Shown: positions 33,911-42,428 of the stretch, piece after piece
How the letters are laid out: each line of letters opens with the position of its first letter
Position numbering within the stretch: the first letter of the stretch is position 1
Assembly: GCA_964491395.1 (NCBI GenBank)
Contig: CAZBGI010000008.1
Span: 1-64,000, forward strand
Source: SKVR01 sp964491395
Lineage (GTDB): Bacteria; Bacteroidota; Bacteroidia; Bacteroidales; UBA7960
Reading direction: 5' to 3'
DNA: 64,000 nucleotides
Translations under genes and position numbers: made by a program
The notes under the pieces: model-generated
Seen by the model: only the letters and a program-made list of their open reading frames with translations
Databases searched by the model: none
Told to the model about the DNA's origin: nothing

Positions 33911-34073
33911 GTGTTTGATGTATCTTCAGAAAAAACCTCTCTGTCTCCTGCAAATAGGTGTCAGTGAAGTCTTTGAGCTTACTGTATGACTCGGTTGAAA
34001 GGGGTAAAAAATGCTTATGGATTAATTCTTTTAGACGATTCTGATGCGCTTTCACTATTTTTTCATTCAACAT
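33861..34073 (-). CDS. Small hypothetical protein, uncertain
   Basis: A 70-codon frame overlapping the start of the AT-rich gene by 50 bp. The first 50 residues (IVKAHQNRLKELIHKHFLP, YLQETERFFLKIHQTHEK) look like a charged amphipathic helical peptide. The last part, which overlaps the next gene's signal-peptide codons, does not. It may be a real small gene, a leader peptide, or the surviving end of a lost gene. No ribosome-binding site or homology is evident. Confidence 0.28.
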   Translation of the reverse strand: MLNEKIVKAHQNRLKELIHKHFLPLSTESYSKLKDFTDTYLQETERFFLKIHQTHEKQIYINAFPPLHWI

Positions 34074-34427
34074 GTACGTCCCGTTTGTTATTAATACATT
34101 GACCTGGCTTTTATTTTCTAAAAATAAGACAATTTTTTGATTAAAAAATCGGGGTTAACGGTTTAATTAGTAAAATTGTAGATTATTAGCGGTGGGATGA
34201 GCAAAATTAAGTCTTTTTGCAACAAGGATGCTAACGGAAAACAAAAAGAAATCGTATTCTTAAGGTTCATACAGTACTACATAAAAAACACAATTCTAAT
34301 CAAACACAGTATCATTAATTATTTCTGACCTATGAAACTTGCATAAGCGCTGCGCTCTCCAAATATAAACAGTAAGCCCGGTTATGCAAGTTCCTTTTAA
34401 CCAATTAATTATTAAAATTTTATCCTA
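34074..34427. other. Intergenic region with inverted-repeat element
   Basis: A 354-bp AT-rich spacer between the divergent hypothetical gene and the S9 peptidase gene. It contains copy 2 of the 61-bp inverted-repeat element and no recognisable gene. Confidence 0.5.
34332..34392. repeat. 61-bp inverted-repeat element, copy 2
   Basis: ATGAAACTTGCATAA, 35-bp spacer, TTATGCAAGTT. The 11-bp arms (34336-34346 and 34382-34392) are perfect inverted repeats. Same outer sequence, orientation and spacer length as the copy at 29026. Confidence 0.75.
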
Positions 34428-36536
34428 ATGAAAACCCAAAGAGTGTTCTTACTGATCCTGAACGTGTTATTTCTTATAGCCTGTGGACAACCCGGTAAAA
34501 AGGAAGCAACACCTCCCGTGGCTGCACAACACGAGCAACAACTTATCATGCATGGTGATACACGCATTGATTTCTATTACTGGATGAACGACAGGGATAA
34601 TCCTGAAGTAATTGCTTACCTGGAAGCAGAAAATGACTATTTGAAAGAAAGCCTGGAACATCTTGAAGACAACCGTGAAGAACTTTTTGAAGAGATGCTC
34701 GGAAGATTAAAGCAGGACGAGAGCAGTGCTCCTTTTTTCCAGAATGGATATTATTATTACACCCGCTACGAAGAGGGTGGTGAATACCCCATCTATTGCC
34801 GGAAAAAAGAATCCATGGAAGCAGAGGAAGAAGTTCTGCTCAATATTCCTCAAATGGCCGAAGGATACCGTTATTTCAACGTGGGCAATTTCAGCATCAG
34901 CCCCGATAATGAAAGGATAGCCTACACGGTGGATACACTGGGAAGACGTCAGTATACCATTTTTTACAAAGACCTGGATACCCAAAACGTACATTCTACA
35001 GCCATTGAACATGCCGCAGGGGATGTAGAATGGGCCGCTGACAACAACACGTTTTTCTTTACCACCATCGACCCGGTAACACTGCGCTATATCAAAGTTT
35101 TCAGATACAATACAGATACCAAAACGCCGGAGGAAGTATACTACGAAGAAGACGATACCTACTATTACATGGGCGTTTCCAAAACTACGGACGGAAAGTA
35201 TCTTACCATTGATGTATCTACTACGTTAAGTACGGAAACATTATTACTGGAGGCAGACAACCCGCAGGGAAGTTTCAGGGTATTTCAGCCCCGGCAACGA
35301 GATTTGATTTACTCAGTAGAACATCTGGATGGCACATTCTATATTTTGACCAACGATCAGGCTCAAAATTTCCGGTTGATGGAAACTCCTGCATCACAAA
35401 CACAGATCCACCATTGGAAAGAAGTAATTCCTCACCGGGAAGATGTTTTGCTGGAAAGTTTCGCTTTGTTCAATGATTTTATGGTGTTGCAGGAACGCAG
35501 CAATGCCCTGAGACAAATGCGGATTATCAACACCAACAACAACAGCGAACACTATATTGATTTTGAAGAGGAAGCCTACACGGCAGCCATCAACATCAAC
35601 CGCGAAACTGATACGGATATTTTCCGTTACAGCTATACCTCTCTTACTACGCCGGCTACCATTGTCGACTATAATATGAACACAAAGGAACAAAATACGG
35701 TCTGGCAACAAACCGTTCTGGGCGACTTTGATGCTGATGATTACGAAACCCGAAGACTGTTTGCGCCCGCGCGGGATGGCGAAAAGATTCCTGTTACCCT
35801 GGTTTATAAAAAGGGGACAAAACAAGATGGCAACAATCCGCTTCTTCAGTATTCCTATGGCTCTTACGGAATTAGTGTTGACCCCAGGTTCAACTCCAAC
35901 CTTATCAGCCTGCTCGACAGAGGCTTTGTATATGCAATGGCACACATCAGAGGAGGTCAGGAAATGGGCAGAACATGGTATGAGGAGGGAAAACTGCTCA
36001 AAAAGATTAATACCTTCACCGACTTTGTAGATGTATCTGAATTCTTAATCAGTGAAAATTACACATCGCCCGACCTGCTTTTTGCCCAGGGAGGTAGCGC
36101 AGGTGGCCTATTGATGGGTGCCATTGCCAATATGCGCCCCGAGCTTTATCAAGGCATTATTGCCGGAGTACCCTTTGTGGATGTGGTAACCACTATGCTG
36201 GATGAGACCATTCCTCTTACTACTTCCGAATATGACGAGTGGGGCAACCCCAATGATTCGCTTTTCTATCATTACATGCTTTCCTATTCGCCTTACGACC
36301 AGATCCGTGAACAGGCTTATCCCAATATGCTGATTACTTCAGGATTGTATGATTCTCAGGTACAATACTGGGAGCCTACCAAGTGGACTGCCAAGCTGCG
36401 AACCCACAATACCGGAGACAGTAAAATATTCCTGTACACCAACATGGAAGCCGGGCATAGCGGAGCATCAGGAAGATTTCAACGGTTGAAGGAAATGGCT
36501 CTGCAATATGCATTTATGCTTGATTTGGTGAAATAA
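34428..36536 (+). CDS. ptrB: S9A oligopeptidase B-like serine peptidase lipoprotein
   Basis: A 702-residue prolyl oligopeptidase-family enzyme. The N-terminus is a lipoprotein signal (LILNVLFLIAC, lipid on Cys19). The mature part starts with the usual HGDTRIDFYYWMND segment. A seven-bladed propeller (about 75-415) precedes the alpha/beta-hydrolase domain. The nucleophile is in FAQGGSAGGLLMG, with the Asp in GLYDSQVQYWEP and the His in MEAGHSGASGRF. Oligopeptidase B cleaves short peptides after Arg or Lys. The lipid anchor places it at a membrane facing the periplasm. It precedes an M19 dipeptidase gene on the same strand (111 bp to its chosen start), suggesting a peptide-degrading pair. Confidence 0.92.
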   Translation: MKTQRVFLLILNVLFLIACGQPGKKEATPPVAAQHEQQLIMHGDTRIDFYYWMNDRDNPEVIAYLEAENDYLKESLEHLEDNREELFEEMLGRLKQDESSAPFFQNGYYYYTRYEEGGEYPIYCRKKESMEAEEEVLLNIPQMAEGYRYFNVGNFSISPDNERIAYTVDTLGRRQYTIFYKDLDTQNVHSTAIEHAAGDVEWAADNNTFFFTTIDPVTLRYIKVFRYNTDTKTPEEVYYEEDDTYYYMGVSKTTDGKYLTIDVSTTLSTETLLLEADNPQGSFRVFQPRQRDLIYSVEHLDGTFYILTNDQAQNFRLMETPASQTQIHHWKEVIPHREDVLLESFALFNDFMVLQERSNALRQMRIINTNNNSEHYIDFEEEAYTAAININRETDTDIFRYSYTSLTTPATIVDYNMNTKEQNTVWQQTVLGDFDADDYETRRLFAPARDGEKIPVTLVYKKGTKQDGNNPLLQYSYGSYGISVDPRFNSNLISLLDRGFVYAMAHIRGGQEMGRTWYEEGKLLKKINTFTDFVDVSEFLISENYTSPDLLFAQGGSAGGLLMGAIANMRPELYQGIIAGVPFVDVVTTMLDETIPLTTSEYDEWGNPNDSLFYHYMLSYSPYDQIREQAYPNMLITSGLYDSQVQYWEPTKWTAKLRTHNTGDSKIFLYTNMEAGHSGASGRFQRLKEMALQYAFMLDLVK

Positions 36537-36647
36537 TACCCACCATTTATTCTATTCATTAAGAAAACTTTTTTAACCCTGTGGATGTCAATCTCCCCCG
36601 ACCAAAAAAAAGGTTTGCCCACAGAAAATTCTAAAACAACTATTACC

Positions 36648-37865
36648 ATGCAATACAAAAAAATTATTCTTACGCTGCTGGCAGTATTATGCCACATAGG
36701 ATTCAACTTTGCCGGCAATGATCAATTGGAGCAACAGGCCCGCGAAATACATCAGCGCATATTCACCCTCGACAGCCATACCGATACCCCGCTGATGCTG
36801 GGACGAAGAGGGGTTGATTTAGGAAAAAGAAATGATCCCGGTGAAGGGGGCGGAAAGCTGGATTTCCCCCGTATGGAAGAGGGTGGCCTGGATGCAGCCT
36901 TCTTTGCTGTATTTCTCGGACAGGGTGAAAGTACTCCGGAAGCCTATGAGACTGCCAAAGAGCGCAGCATGAATATTTTTGGACTTGTACACGAAAGTAT
37001 TGAGCACAATACCCACCAGGCAGGCCTTGCCTTGACTCCCGAAGATGGATACCGGCTTCGCGATGAAGGCAAAAAGGCAGTGTATATCGGACTGGAAAAT
37101 GCCTACCCCATCGGAGAAGACCTTTCACTGGTTGAGCAGTTTTATAACCTGGGAGCCCGCTATATTACCCTTGCCCATACAAGCAACAATCATTTCAGCG
37201 ATAGTTCCAATGATCCTGATGGTCCTGAGCATGATGGACTTTCTGACATAGGATTTGACCTGGTGGAAGAGATGAACAGGTTGGGCATGATGGTGGATGT
37301 AAGTCATGTTTCCGATAAAGCCTTTTATGATGTTATATCAGTTGCCAAAGCCCCTGTTATTGCTTCCCATTCCAATGCAAGGGCTGTCCACGACGACCCG
37401 CGCAATCTCGACGATGACATGCTCAGAGCACTGGCGGCCAATGGAGGAGTCGTTCAACTTTGCTTTCTTTATGTTAAGCAGATGCCTGCCAATCCCCGGA
37501 AAGATTCTGCCCGGGCAGAACTGCGCCAAAGATTCAATAATTTCCAGGGGCTCTCTGATGAAGAAATGGAGCAGGCCCGCAGTGAATGGTATGCTATTGA
37601 GCAACAGTTCCCTTCTGAATTGCCTACCGTTGCCGACTTAATTGATCACCTGGATCATATTGTGAATCTTATAGGAATTGACCATGTAGGTATCGGAAGT
37701 GATTTCGACGGAGGAGGCCAGCTGGAAGATTGTTATGATGTAAGCCAGATGCACAATCTTACCGTAGAAATGCTCAGAAGAGGTTACACTGAAGAAGACA
37801 TAGAGAAAGTTTGGTCAGGCAATTTCATGAGGGTATTTAAAGAAAATCTGGCATTAAAAGAATAA
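36648..37865 (+). CDS. Membrane dipeptidase (peptidase family M19)
   Basis: About 405 residues from the ATG at 36648, which gives a signal peptide (KKIILTLLAVLCHIGFNFAG); an earlier ATG at 36585 adds 21 polar residues that would spoil it. Zinc ligands and conserved motifs of renal-dipeptidase-type M19 enzymes are present: TLDSHTDTP, GLENAYPIG, LAHTSNNHF, VDVSHVSDKAF, ASHSNARA and GIGSDFDGG. It hydrolyses dipeptides, often with broad or D-residue tolerance, in the periplasm. It follows the S9 oligopeptidase gene closely and precedes an unrelated small secreted protein gene by 57 bp. Confidence 0.93.
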   Translation: MQYKKIILTLLAVLCHIGFNFAGNDQLEQQAREIHQRIFTLDSHTDTPLMLGRRGVDLGKRNDPGEGGGKLDFPRMEEGGLDAAFFAVFLGQGESTPEAYETAKERSMNIFGLVHESIEHNTHQAGLALTPEDGYRLRDEGKKAVYIGLENAYPIGEDLSLVEQFYNLGARYITLAHTSNNHFSDSSNDPDGPEHDGLSDIGFDLVEEMNRLGMMVDVSHVSDKAFYDVISVAKAPVIASHSNARAVHDDPRNLDDDMLRALAANGGVVQLCFLYVKQMPANPRKDSARAELRQRFNNFQGLSDEEMEQARSEWYAIEQQFPSELPTVADLIDHLDHIVNLIGIDHVGIGSDFDGGGQLEDCYDVSQMHNLTVEMLRRGYTEEDIEKVWSGNFMRVFKENLALKE

Positions 37866-37922
37866 GAAAAAGACCAATAAAGTTTACAATTCATCTCTTT
37901 CCCTATCAATAACTCTAAAAAC

Positions 37923-38513
37923 ATGAAGAAAAGCATATTATGGTTCCTACCGGTGATGGCCACATTTCTGGTATATTGCGGAAATACTCCCCGTGAAACA
38001 GAACAAGTTGCCACCGAAACAGAAGTTGTGGCCCTTTCAGAAGCCGAACAAGCTTTTTTGAACAACCTGGCAAGTCTTTGCGGAAAATCATTCCGGGGCC
38101 GGGAAGTATATATGCAGGAAGGTCGGGAGAGCTGGGCAGATAAGGATCTGGTGATGCACGTTACGGTTTGTGAAGACACGCATGTACACATCCCTTTCCA
38201 TATTGATGATGACACATCACGCACCTGGATGTTTCTGGCAGAAAACGGGAAACTCCGTTTTCGCCATGATCACCGCCATCCTGATGGTACGCCGGAAGAG
38301 CAGACCCTTTATGGTGGGTATGCTGATGGAGAGGGTGACGCTTTTCATCAATATTTCCCTGCTGATGAATATACCCGTGAGTTGCTTTCTGACACCTTAA
38401 ACCGGCAATGGAATGTTATACTCGACAAGGATATGACCTATTTCAGTTACCAGCTCCAGTATCACGGAGAAGTTGTTTTCAGAGCCGATTTTGACCTGAC
38501 CCGCCCATTGTAA
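37923..38513 (+). CDS. Small secreted (lipo)protein of unknown function
   Basis: A 196-residue exported protein. The N-terminus ends in FLVYCGNTP, a possible lipobox with Cys20. The body has three more cysteines (two paired with SLCGKSF and TVCEDTH) and many His/Asp residues (FRHDHRHPDGTPEE). It is mostly beta. I do not recognise the family. It is likely part of the run with the two peptidase genes upstream and ends at a bidirectional terminator. Confidence 0.75.
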   Translation: MKKSILWFLPVMATFLVYCGNTPRETEQVATETEVVALSEAEQAFLNNLASLCGKSFRGREVYMQEGRESWADKDLVMHVTVCEDTHVHIPFHIDDDTSRTWMFLAENGKLRFRHDHRHPDGTPEEQTLYGGYADGEGDAFHQYFPADEYTRELLSDTLNRQWNVILDKDMTYFSYQLQYHGEVVFRADFDLTRPL

Positions 38514-38531
38514 GTTCAATATCAACACCCT

Positions 38532-38575
38532 CAAAACAACAAAAGGTCTGGAATTCCAGGCCTTTTGTTGTTTTG
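38532..38575. terminator. Bidirectional terminator between convergent genes
   Basis: A 44-bp almost perfect inverted repeat: CAAAACAACAAAAGG (38532-38546) pairs with 38561-38575, and the centre GGTCTGGAATTCCAGGCC pairs too with a single G-T. It serves the genes ending at 38513 (plus) and 38598 (minus). Confidence 0.85.
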
Positions 38576-38597
38576 TGCTCAAATTTTCCCTGAGGTA

Positions 38598-39815
38598 CTA
38601 TCTCAGCATTTCCTCTACCCTCTCTGCTTTGCCATCTACTTCTGCCGGTTTCAGTCCCATAATTTTTGTAATAAGCGGATAAAGATCAACCACCTCTATG
38701 GAAGGGTGTTTGTGTCCTTTTTTAAAAGCCGGACCCATGGCGTAAAAGATGGTATGCATATCTTTTTTCGCATTGTCCCAGCCATGGGCCCCTCCGGTAT
38801 AGTAAGAAGAACGGGGTTTGCCCCAGCCGACACTCCAGGTGCTGTCGGCAAGAATCACAATGTCTTCAATTCGCGGATTGGTTCCGTAGTTCAGTCTGTC
38901 AGGCACATCTTCCTTTTTCCAGACACTAACATGTTCAACGGTTTGCAGAATACTCCATACCGAATCCATCATCCCTTCTTTGGGGGTAACATGCATCATG
39001 GGGTTTCCGCCATGGGTTCGTTCATACCAGTCGCGGGGCGTATAATCTCCTATATTTACATACCTTTCCGGACTAACTTCAGTCATTCCATGATCAGAAG
39101 TAACAATGATATTGATATTCTCATGGAAAGGCAATTCCTGAATGCGGGTAATGAAAACTCCCACCAGCGAATCGAGTTCCAATACAAGTGCATCTATTTC
39201 CTGGCTTTCAGGACCATAACGATGCCCGGTACCATCAGGTTCCTGGAAATAAAAAGTGATAAGACGGGGGCGAACTTCTTCTTCAAGTTGCAACCAGTTG
39301 ATTACGGTATCTATACGACTGGCAAAAGGCACTCTGCCGTCATATCTTTTCCAGTAGGTAGGTTGCAAACCCTGAACGGGAGCCTCAGAACCCACCCAGA
39401 AAAAGGAGGCAGTGGTGACATTTTGTTTTTCGGCAGTTACCCAAATGGGTTCACCATTATAAAAATCTCCATTCTCAACAGATTCCCGATCTCCCAACCG
39501 ATAAGTGCCATGCTCAGGGCAAGTGAAATTATTGTCTACAATGCCATGATTATCGGGATACAACCCCGTGGCCATACTGTAGTGATTGGGAAAGGTTTTG
39601 GTAGGAAATGCAGGTTTTACGTACTCAGCATTAACTCCATGCTTAGCAATATAATCCAGCCAGGGAGTCTCAACCCTGGAAGTATAATCCCAGCGAAATC
39701 CATCCATCGACAACATTACCACATATTGCTCATCAACAGGAATCCGGCGATTTTCCGCGCACGAAGAGAGAAATACGTTCAGGACCACTATCAGAATCAA
39801 AGCTATTCTGTTCAT
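38598..39815 (-). CDS. Ectonucleotide pyrophosphatase/phosphodiesterase-like lipoprotein
   Basis: A 405-residue alkaline phosphatase-superfamily enzyme of the NPP/ENPP type. The lipoprotein signal is LILIVVLNVFLSSC. Metal and nucleophile motifs are visible: LSMDGFRWDY (Asp), PTKTFPNHYS (Thr nucleophile), EPDGTGHRYGP (Asp/His), VTSDHGMTE (Asp-His) and TGGAHGWDN (His). It likely hydrolyses nucleotide or phospholipid phosphodiester bonds at the cell surface or in the periplasm. It is transcribed alone, converging on the small secreted protein gene. Confidence 0.92.
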   Translation of the reverse strand: MNRIALILIVVLNVFLSSCAENRRIPVDEQYVVMLSMDGFRWDYTSRVETPWLDYIAKHGVNAEYVKPAFPTKTFPNHYSMATGLYPDNHGIVDNNFTCPEHGTYRLGDRESVENGDFYNGEPIWVTAEKQNVTTASFFWVGSEAPVQGLQPTYWKRYDGRVPFASRIDTVINWLQLEEEVRPRLITFYFQEPDGTGHRYGPESQEIDALVLELDSLVGVFITRIQELPFHENINIIVTSDHGMTEVSPERYVNIGDYTPRDWYERTHGGNPMMHVTPKEGMMDSVWSILQTVEHVSVWKKEDVPDRLNYGTNPRIEDIVILADSTWSVGWGKPRSSYYTGGAHGWDNAKKDMHTIFYAMGPAFKKGHKHPSIEVVDLYPLITKIMGLKPAEVDGKAERVEEMLR

Positions 39816-40013
39816 CTTATTATTTTTAATTTAACATATAATGATTATTCTAACAAAGCTGCAAATATAGGGTTTTCTCTTGATAACTTCTTCTGTTTCC
39901 TGGAAAGTAAGACAGACGTAATATTGGCAAGAGGAATTTTTGCCATCCTCAGGCTCATTTTTCACTAAACATCTAATTTAAGCGGTGAAAGCTAAAAAAA
40001 ATATCACAAATGC

Positions 40014-40044
40014 TTTAACCAATCAAAATAAAAACATATTTTTG
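40014..40044 (+). promoter_or_regulatory. Candidate promoter of the TPR sensor gene
   Basis: TTTA (40014-40017) and TATTTTTG (40037-40044), spaced 19 bp. The -7 box is a perfect TAnnTTTG; the -33 box has one mismatch. It lies 32 bp before the start codon. Confidence 0.5.
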
Positions 40045-40076
40045 TTGGATAGGAGAACTTAAAACAGAATATAAAG

Positions 40077-42428
40077 ATGTACAAAGGAAAAAGCGGACTT
40101 GTGGCGATATTCATTATGGCCAGTTATTTTAGTTGTTTAGCCGATGAATCCATTGGCGTTTTGGAATCAAAGCTTAAAAACACCCAGGCCGACACGCTAA
40201 GAATCGAAGTACTGCTCCAAATGGGAGATTACTTTGAATACACCGATTACGATTCTGCCCTTCATTTTTACCGTCAAGCCCTTGAATTGAGTCAGAACTC
40301 ACAGGAATCTTCCAACCCATCATACCAGGAACAACTCAAACGCTTAGAAATAAAATCTCACCGGTATATTATTCATCTTAACAGCACCTGGGGCAAGTAT
40401 CAGGAAGCCATTGATCAAGGCCTGGTAATACTGGAGATGTATTATGATCTGGAAGATTATGAAAGGGTTATACATACCAAACTCAACATTGGAAACAATT
40501 ACTATTATTTAGGCGATATTCCCGCTGCTGTAGACTATTTCGTGAAAGCGCTTGATTTGGCTCATGAGCATAACTCTCATGAGAATATCGCCTCCATAAA
40601 CACGAACCTGGCCACCATTCATTACCAGAGAGGCAATTACCTGCAAAGCCTGGATTATTACCAAACCGCACTGAAATATTTTAAAGAATATGAAAATGTG
40701 AGAGATGAGGGACTGGCCTATCTTGGAATTGGAAACATTCACAGTTCACTGAAGAATTTTGCTGAAGCAAAACAGAATTATCAGATGGCCCTCGATAGAA
40801 TGGACGAATTGGAGGATCATGCAGCAATTGCCACCATACATTTGAGTTTAGGTTCGCTCTATTATCAATTAAAGGATACTGATAATGCTGACCATCATTA
40901 CCAAAAATCACAACATCATGCTACCATAGGCAAGGATTTAAGGGTTCAGGGGCAGGCACTCCTTAATCTCGGCATTTTATATGCCGGTGAGGGCAATTAC
41001 ACAAAAGCTCTGGAGCATTATGATCAGGCTCTGGAGATTGCCACAGAATCGGGCAACAGGCACACAGAAGCATCAACATTGCGAAACAAGGCCTTAACCC
41101 TGTTAAGGTTGAAAAAATTCCGTCAGGCCCTTGAGTTGGCTCAAAACAGTTTTCAACTGTCCAGAGAAGTTGAATCACTGGAAGATCAGGCAGAATCACT
41201 GAAAGTAATATCAAGAATCAATGAGCAACAAGGTCGTTATGCTTCTGCATTAACCTATTATCAAGAATACAAACTATATAACGACTCTTTGCTCAATATT
41301 GAAAACCAGCGGCAAATCAATGAAATGGATGCTGTTTTTCAATCGGAGCAAAAACAGCAAAAAATAGACTTGCAAAACCTTCAGATTGAGAAAAACAAAA
41401 TCGAATTGAGGCGTAAAAACCAATTGGTGAATTCTTTCATTATCATCCTTGTTTTTGTTATCATTCTGGCGATTGCTACCCTTTTGCATTTTAATCAGAA
41501 AAAAATCACCAACATGGAAATTGCCCGGCAAAAAGCTGTTATTGCTGAGAACATAGAAACTATTAACGGTCAGAAAGAAGAATTAAAAGAAGCTCACCTG
41601 CAAATAAGCCTGTTAGAAAAGGAAAAAGACCTGCAGCAGCAAAAAGCCAGGCAAACCTTATACCTTGCTGAAAGCATTTCCGCAAAAAGCCATGACTGTT
41701 CTGTTATATTAAGTCGAATTTTTTTCAACAAAATCTTTGAGACCAACCTGGGTGAAAAAGCCCAAATATCAGACATATGCATTGCACGGGAATTGAAAAA
41801 CCAGGTTTTTATCGTGATAGCAGATATTGATTTACCTATGGTAGATAAAAAACTGATAAATATCGCACTGGGTTCATATATCGACCGACATGCCGGAGAG
41901 GATTTCATCCAAAGAACGGATGAGTGTTTACATCAATTGAAGGAGTATCTGCAGGAAATTATATCTGGTGTAATGGGTGAAAATAAAACCATGGACAGTA
42001 AGCTTGCCCTGTTATATCTTGACAAAACCCATCATAAGGTTAAATTTGTATCTGAAGCTCCCCTGCTGGGTCTGGCCATTGCACGAAATCCCGGTAGCAT
42101 ATTCCGCCCCATGTTTGATTATCAGGAAATACAAATGATTGATCCTGCGGCTGAGCTATCCGGGAAAACAAGCATCCGTTTTTCTCCTTCCGGGATGTAT
42201 GAATTTAAATTAAAACCTGCTGACCGGATTTATCTGTTGAACCCCGGGAAGCCCACAGCTGATAATGACAGAGAATCTCGGATTGCACAATACAGAAAGG
42301 TTATTCAGTTTGTTGACAATCATCAGAATATGGACATAACCATGCAGGGAGAATATCTGGAAAAAGAATTCGGGACCGCTTCAAATCCTGCCAAACATAA
42401 TATCATGATTCGGGGTATGGAAATTTAA
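40077..42428 (+). CDS. TPR membrane protein with degenerate SpoIIE (PP2C-like) phosphatase domain
   Basis: A 783-residue protein. A signal segment is followed by about eight TPR repeats (about residues 40-400; e.g. ALNLGILYAGEGNYTKALEH), one membrane helix (VNSFIIILVFVIILAIATLL, about 450-470) and a coiled coil (about 475-530). The C-terminal domain (about 535-745) aligns by eye with SpoIIE: VFIVIADIDLPMVDKKLIN where active members have ...VDCTGHGVPGAFMS, ALLYLDKTHHKVKFVSEAPL where they have ALCVID..... LEFAGANNPL, and LKPADRIYLLNPG where they have L..GD.IYLFSDG. The GHG and SDG metal residues are gone. It is probably a periplasmic sensor with a catalytically dead output domain. The stop overlaps the convergent gene by 4 bp. 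Confidence 0.72.
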   Translation: MYKGKSGLVAIFIMASYFSCLADESIGVLESKLKNTQADTLRIEVLLQMGDYFEYTDYDSALHFYRQALELSQNSQESSNPSYQEQLKRLEIKSHRYIIHLNSTWGKYQEAIDQGLVILEMYYDLEDYERVIHTKLNIGNNYYYLGDIPAAVDYFVKALDLAHEHNSHENIASINTNLATIHYQRGNYLQSLDYYQTALKYFKEYENVRDEGLAYLGIGNIHSSLKNFAEAKQNYQMALDRMDELEDHAAIATIHLSLGSLYYQLKDTDNADHHYQKSQHHATIGKDLRVQGQALLNLGILYAGEGNYTKALEHYDQALEIATESGNRHTEASTLRNKALTLLRLKKFRQALELAQNSFQLSREVESLEDQAESLKVISRINEQQGRYASALTYYQEYKLYNDSLLNIENQRQINEMDAVFQSEQKQQKIDLQNLQIEKNKIELRRKNQLVNSFIIILVFVIILAIATLLHFNQKKITNMEIARQKAVIAENIETINGQKEELKEAHLQISLLEKEKDLQQQKARQTLYLAESISAKSHDCSVILSRIFFNKIFETNLGEKAQISDICIARELKNQVFIVIADIDLPMVDKKLINIALGSYIDRHAGEDFIQRTDECLHQLKEYLQEIISGVMGENKTMDSKLALLYLDKTHHKVKFVSEAPLLGLAIARNPGSIFRPMFDYQEIQMIDPAAELSGKTSIRFSPSGMYEFKLKPADRIYLLNPGKPTADNDRESRIAQYRKVIQFVDNHQNMDITMQGEYLEKEFGTASNPAKHNIMIRGMEI

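Noticed and set aside
38565..39968. A 467-codon open frame on the plus strand
   Set aside because: It lies antisense to the ENPP-type phosphodiesterase gene, whose motifs are all intact. Its own translation has no recognisable domain.
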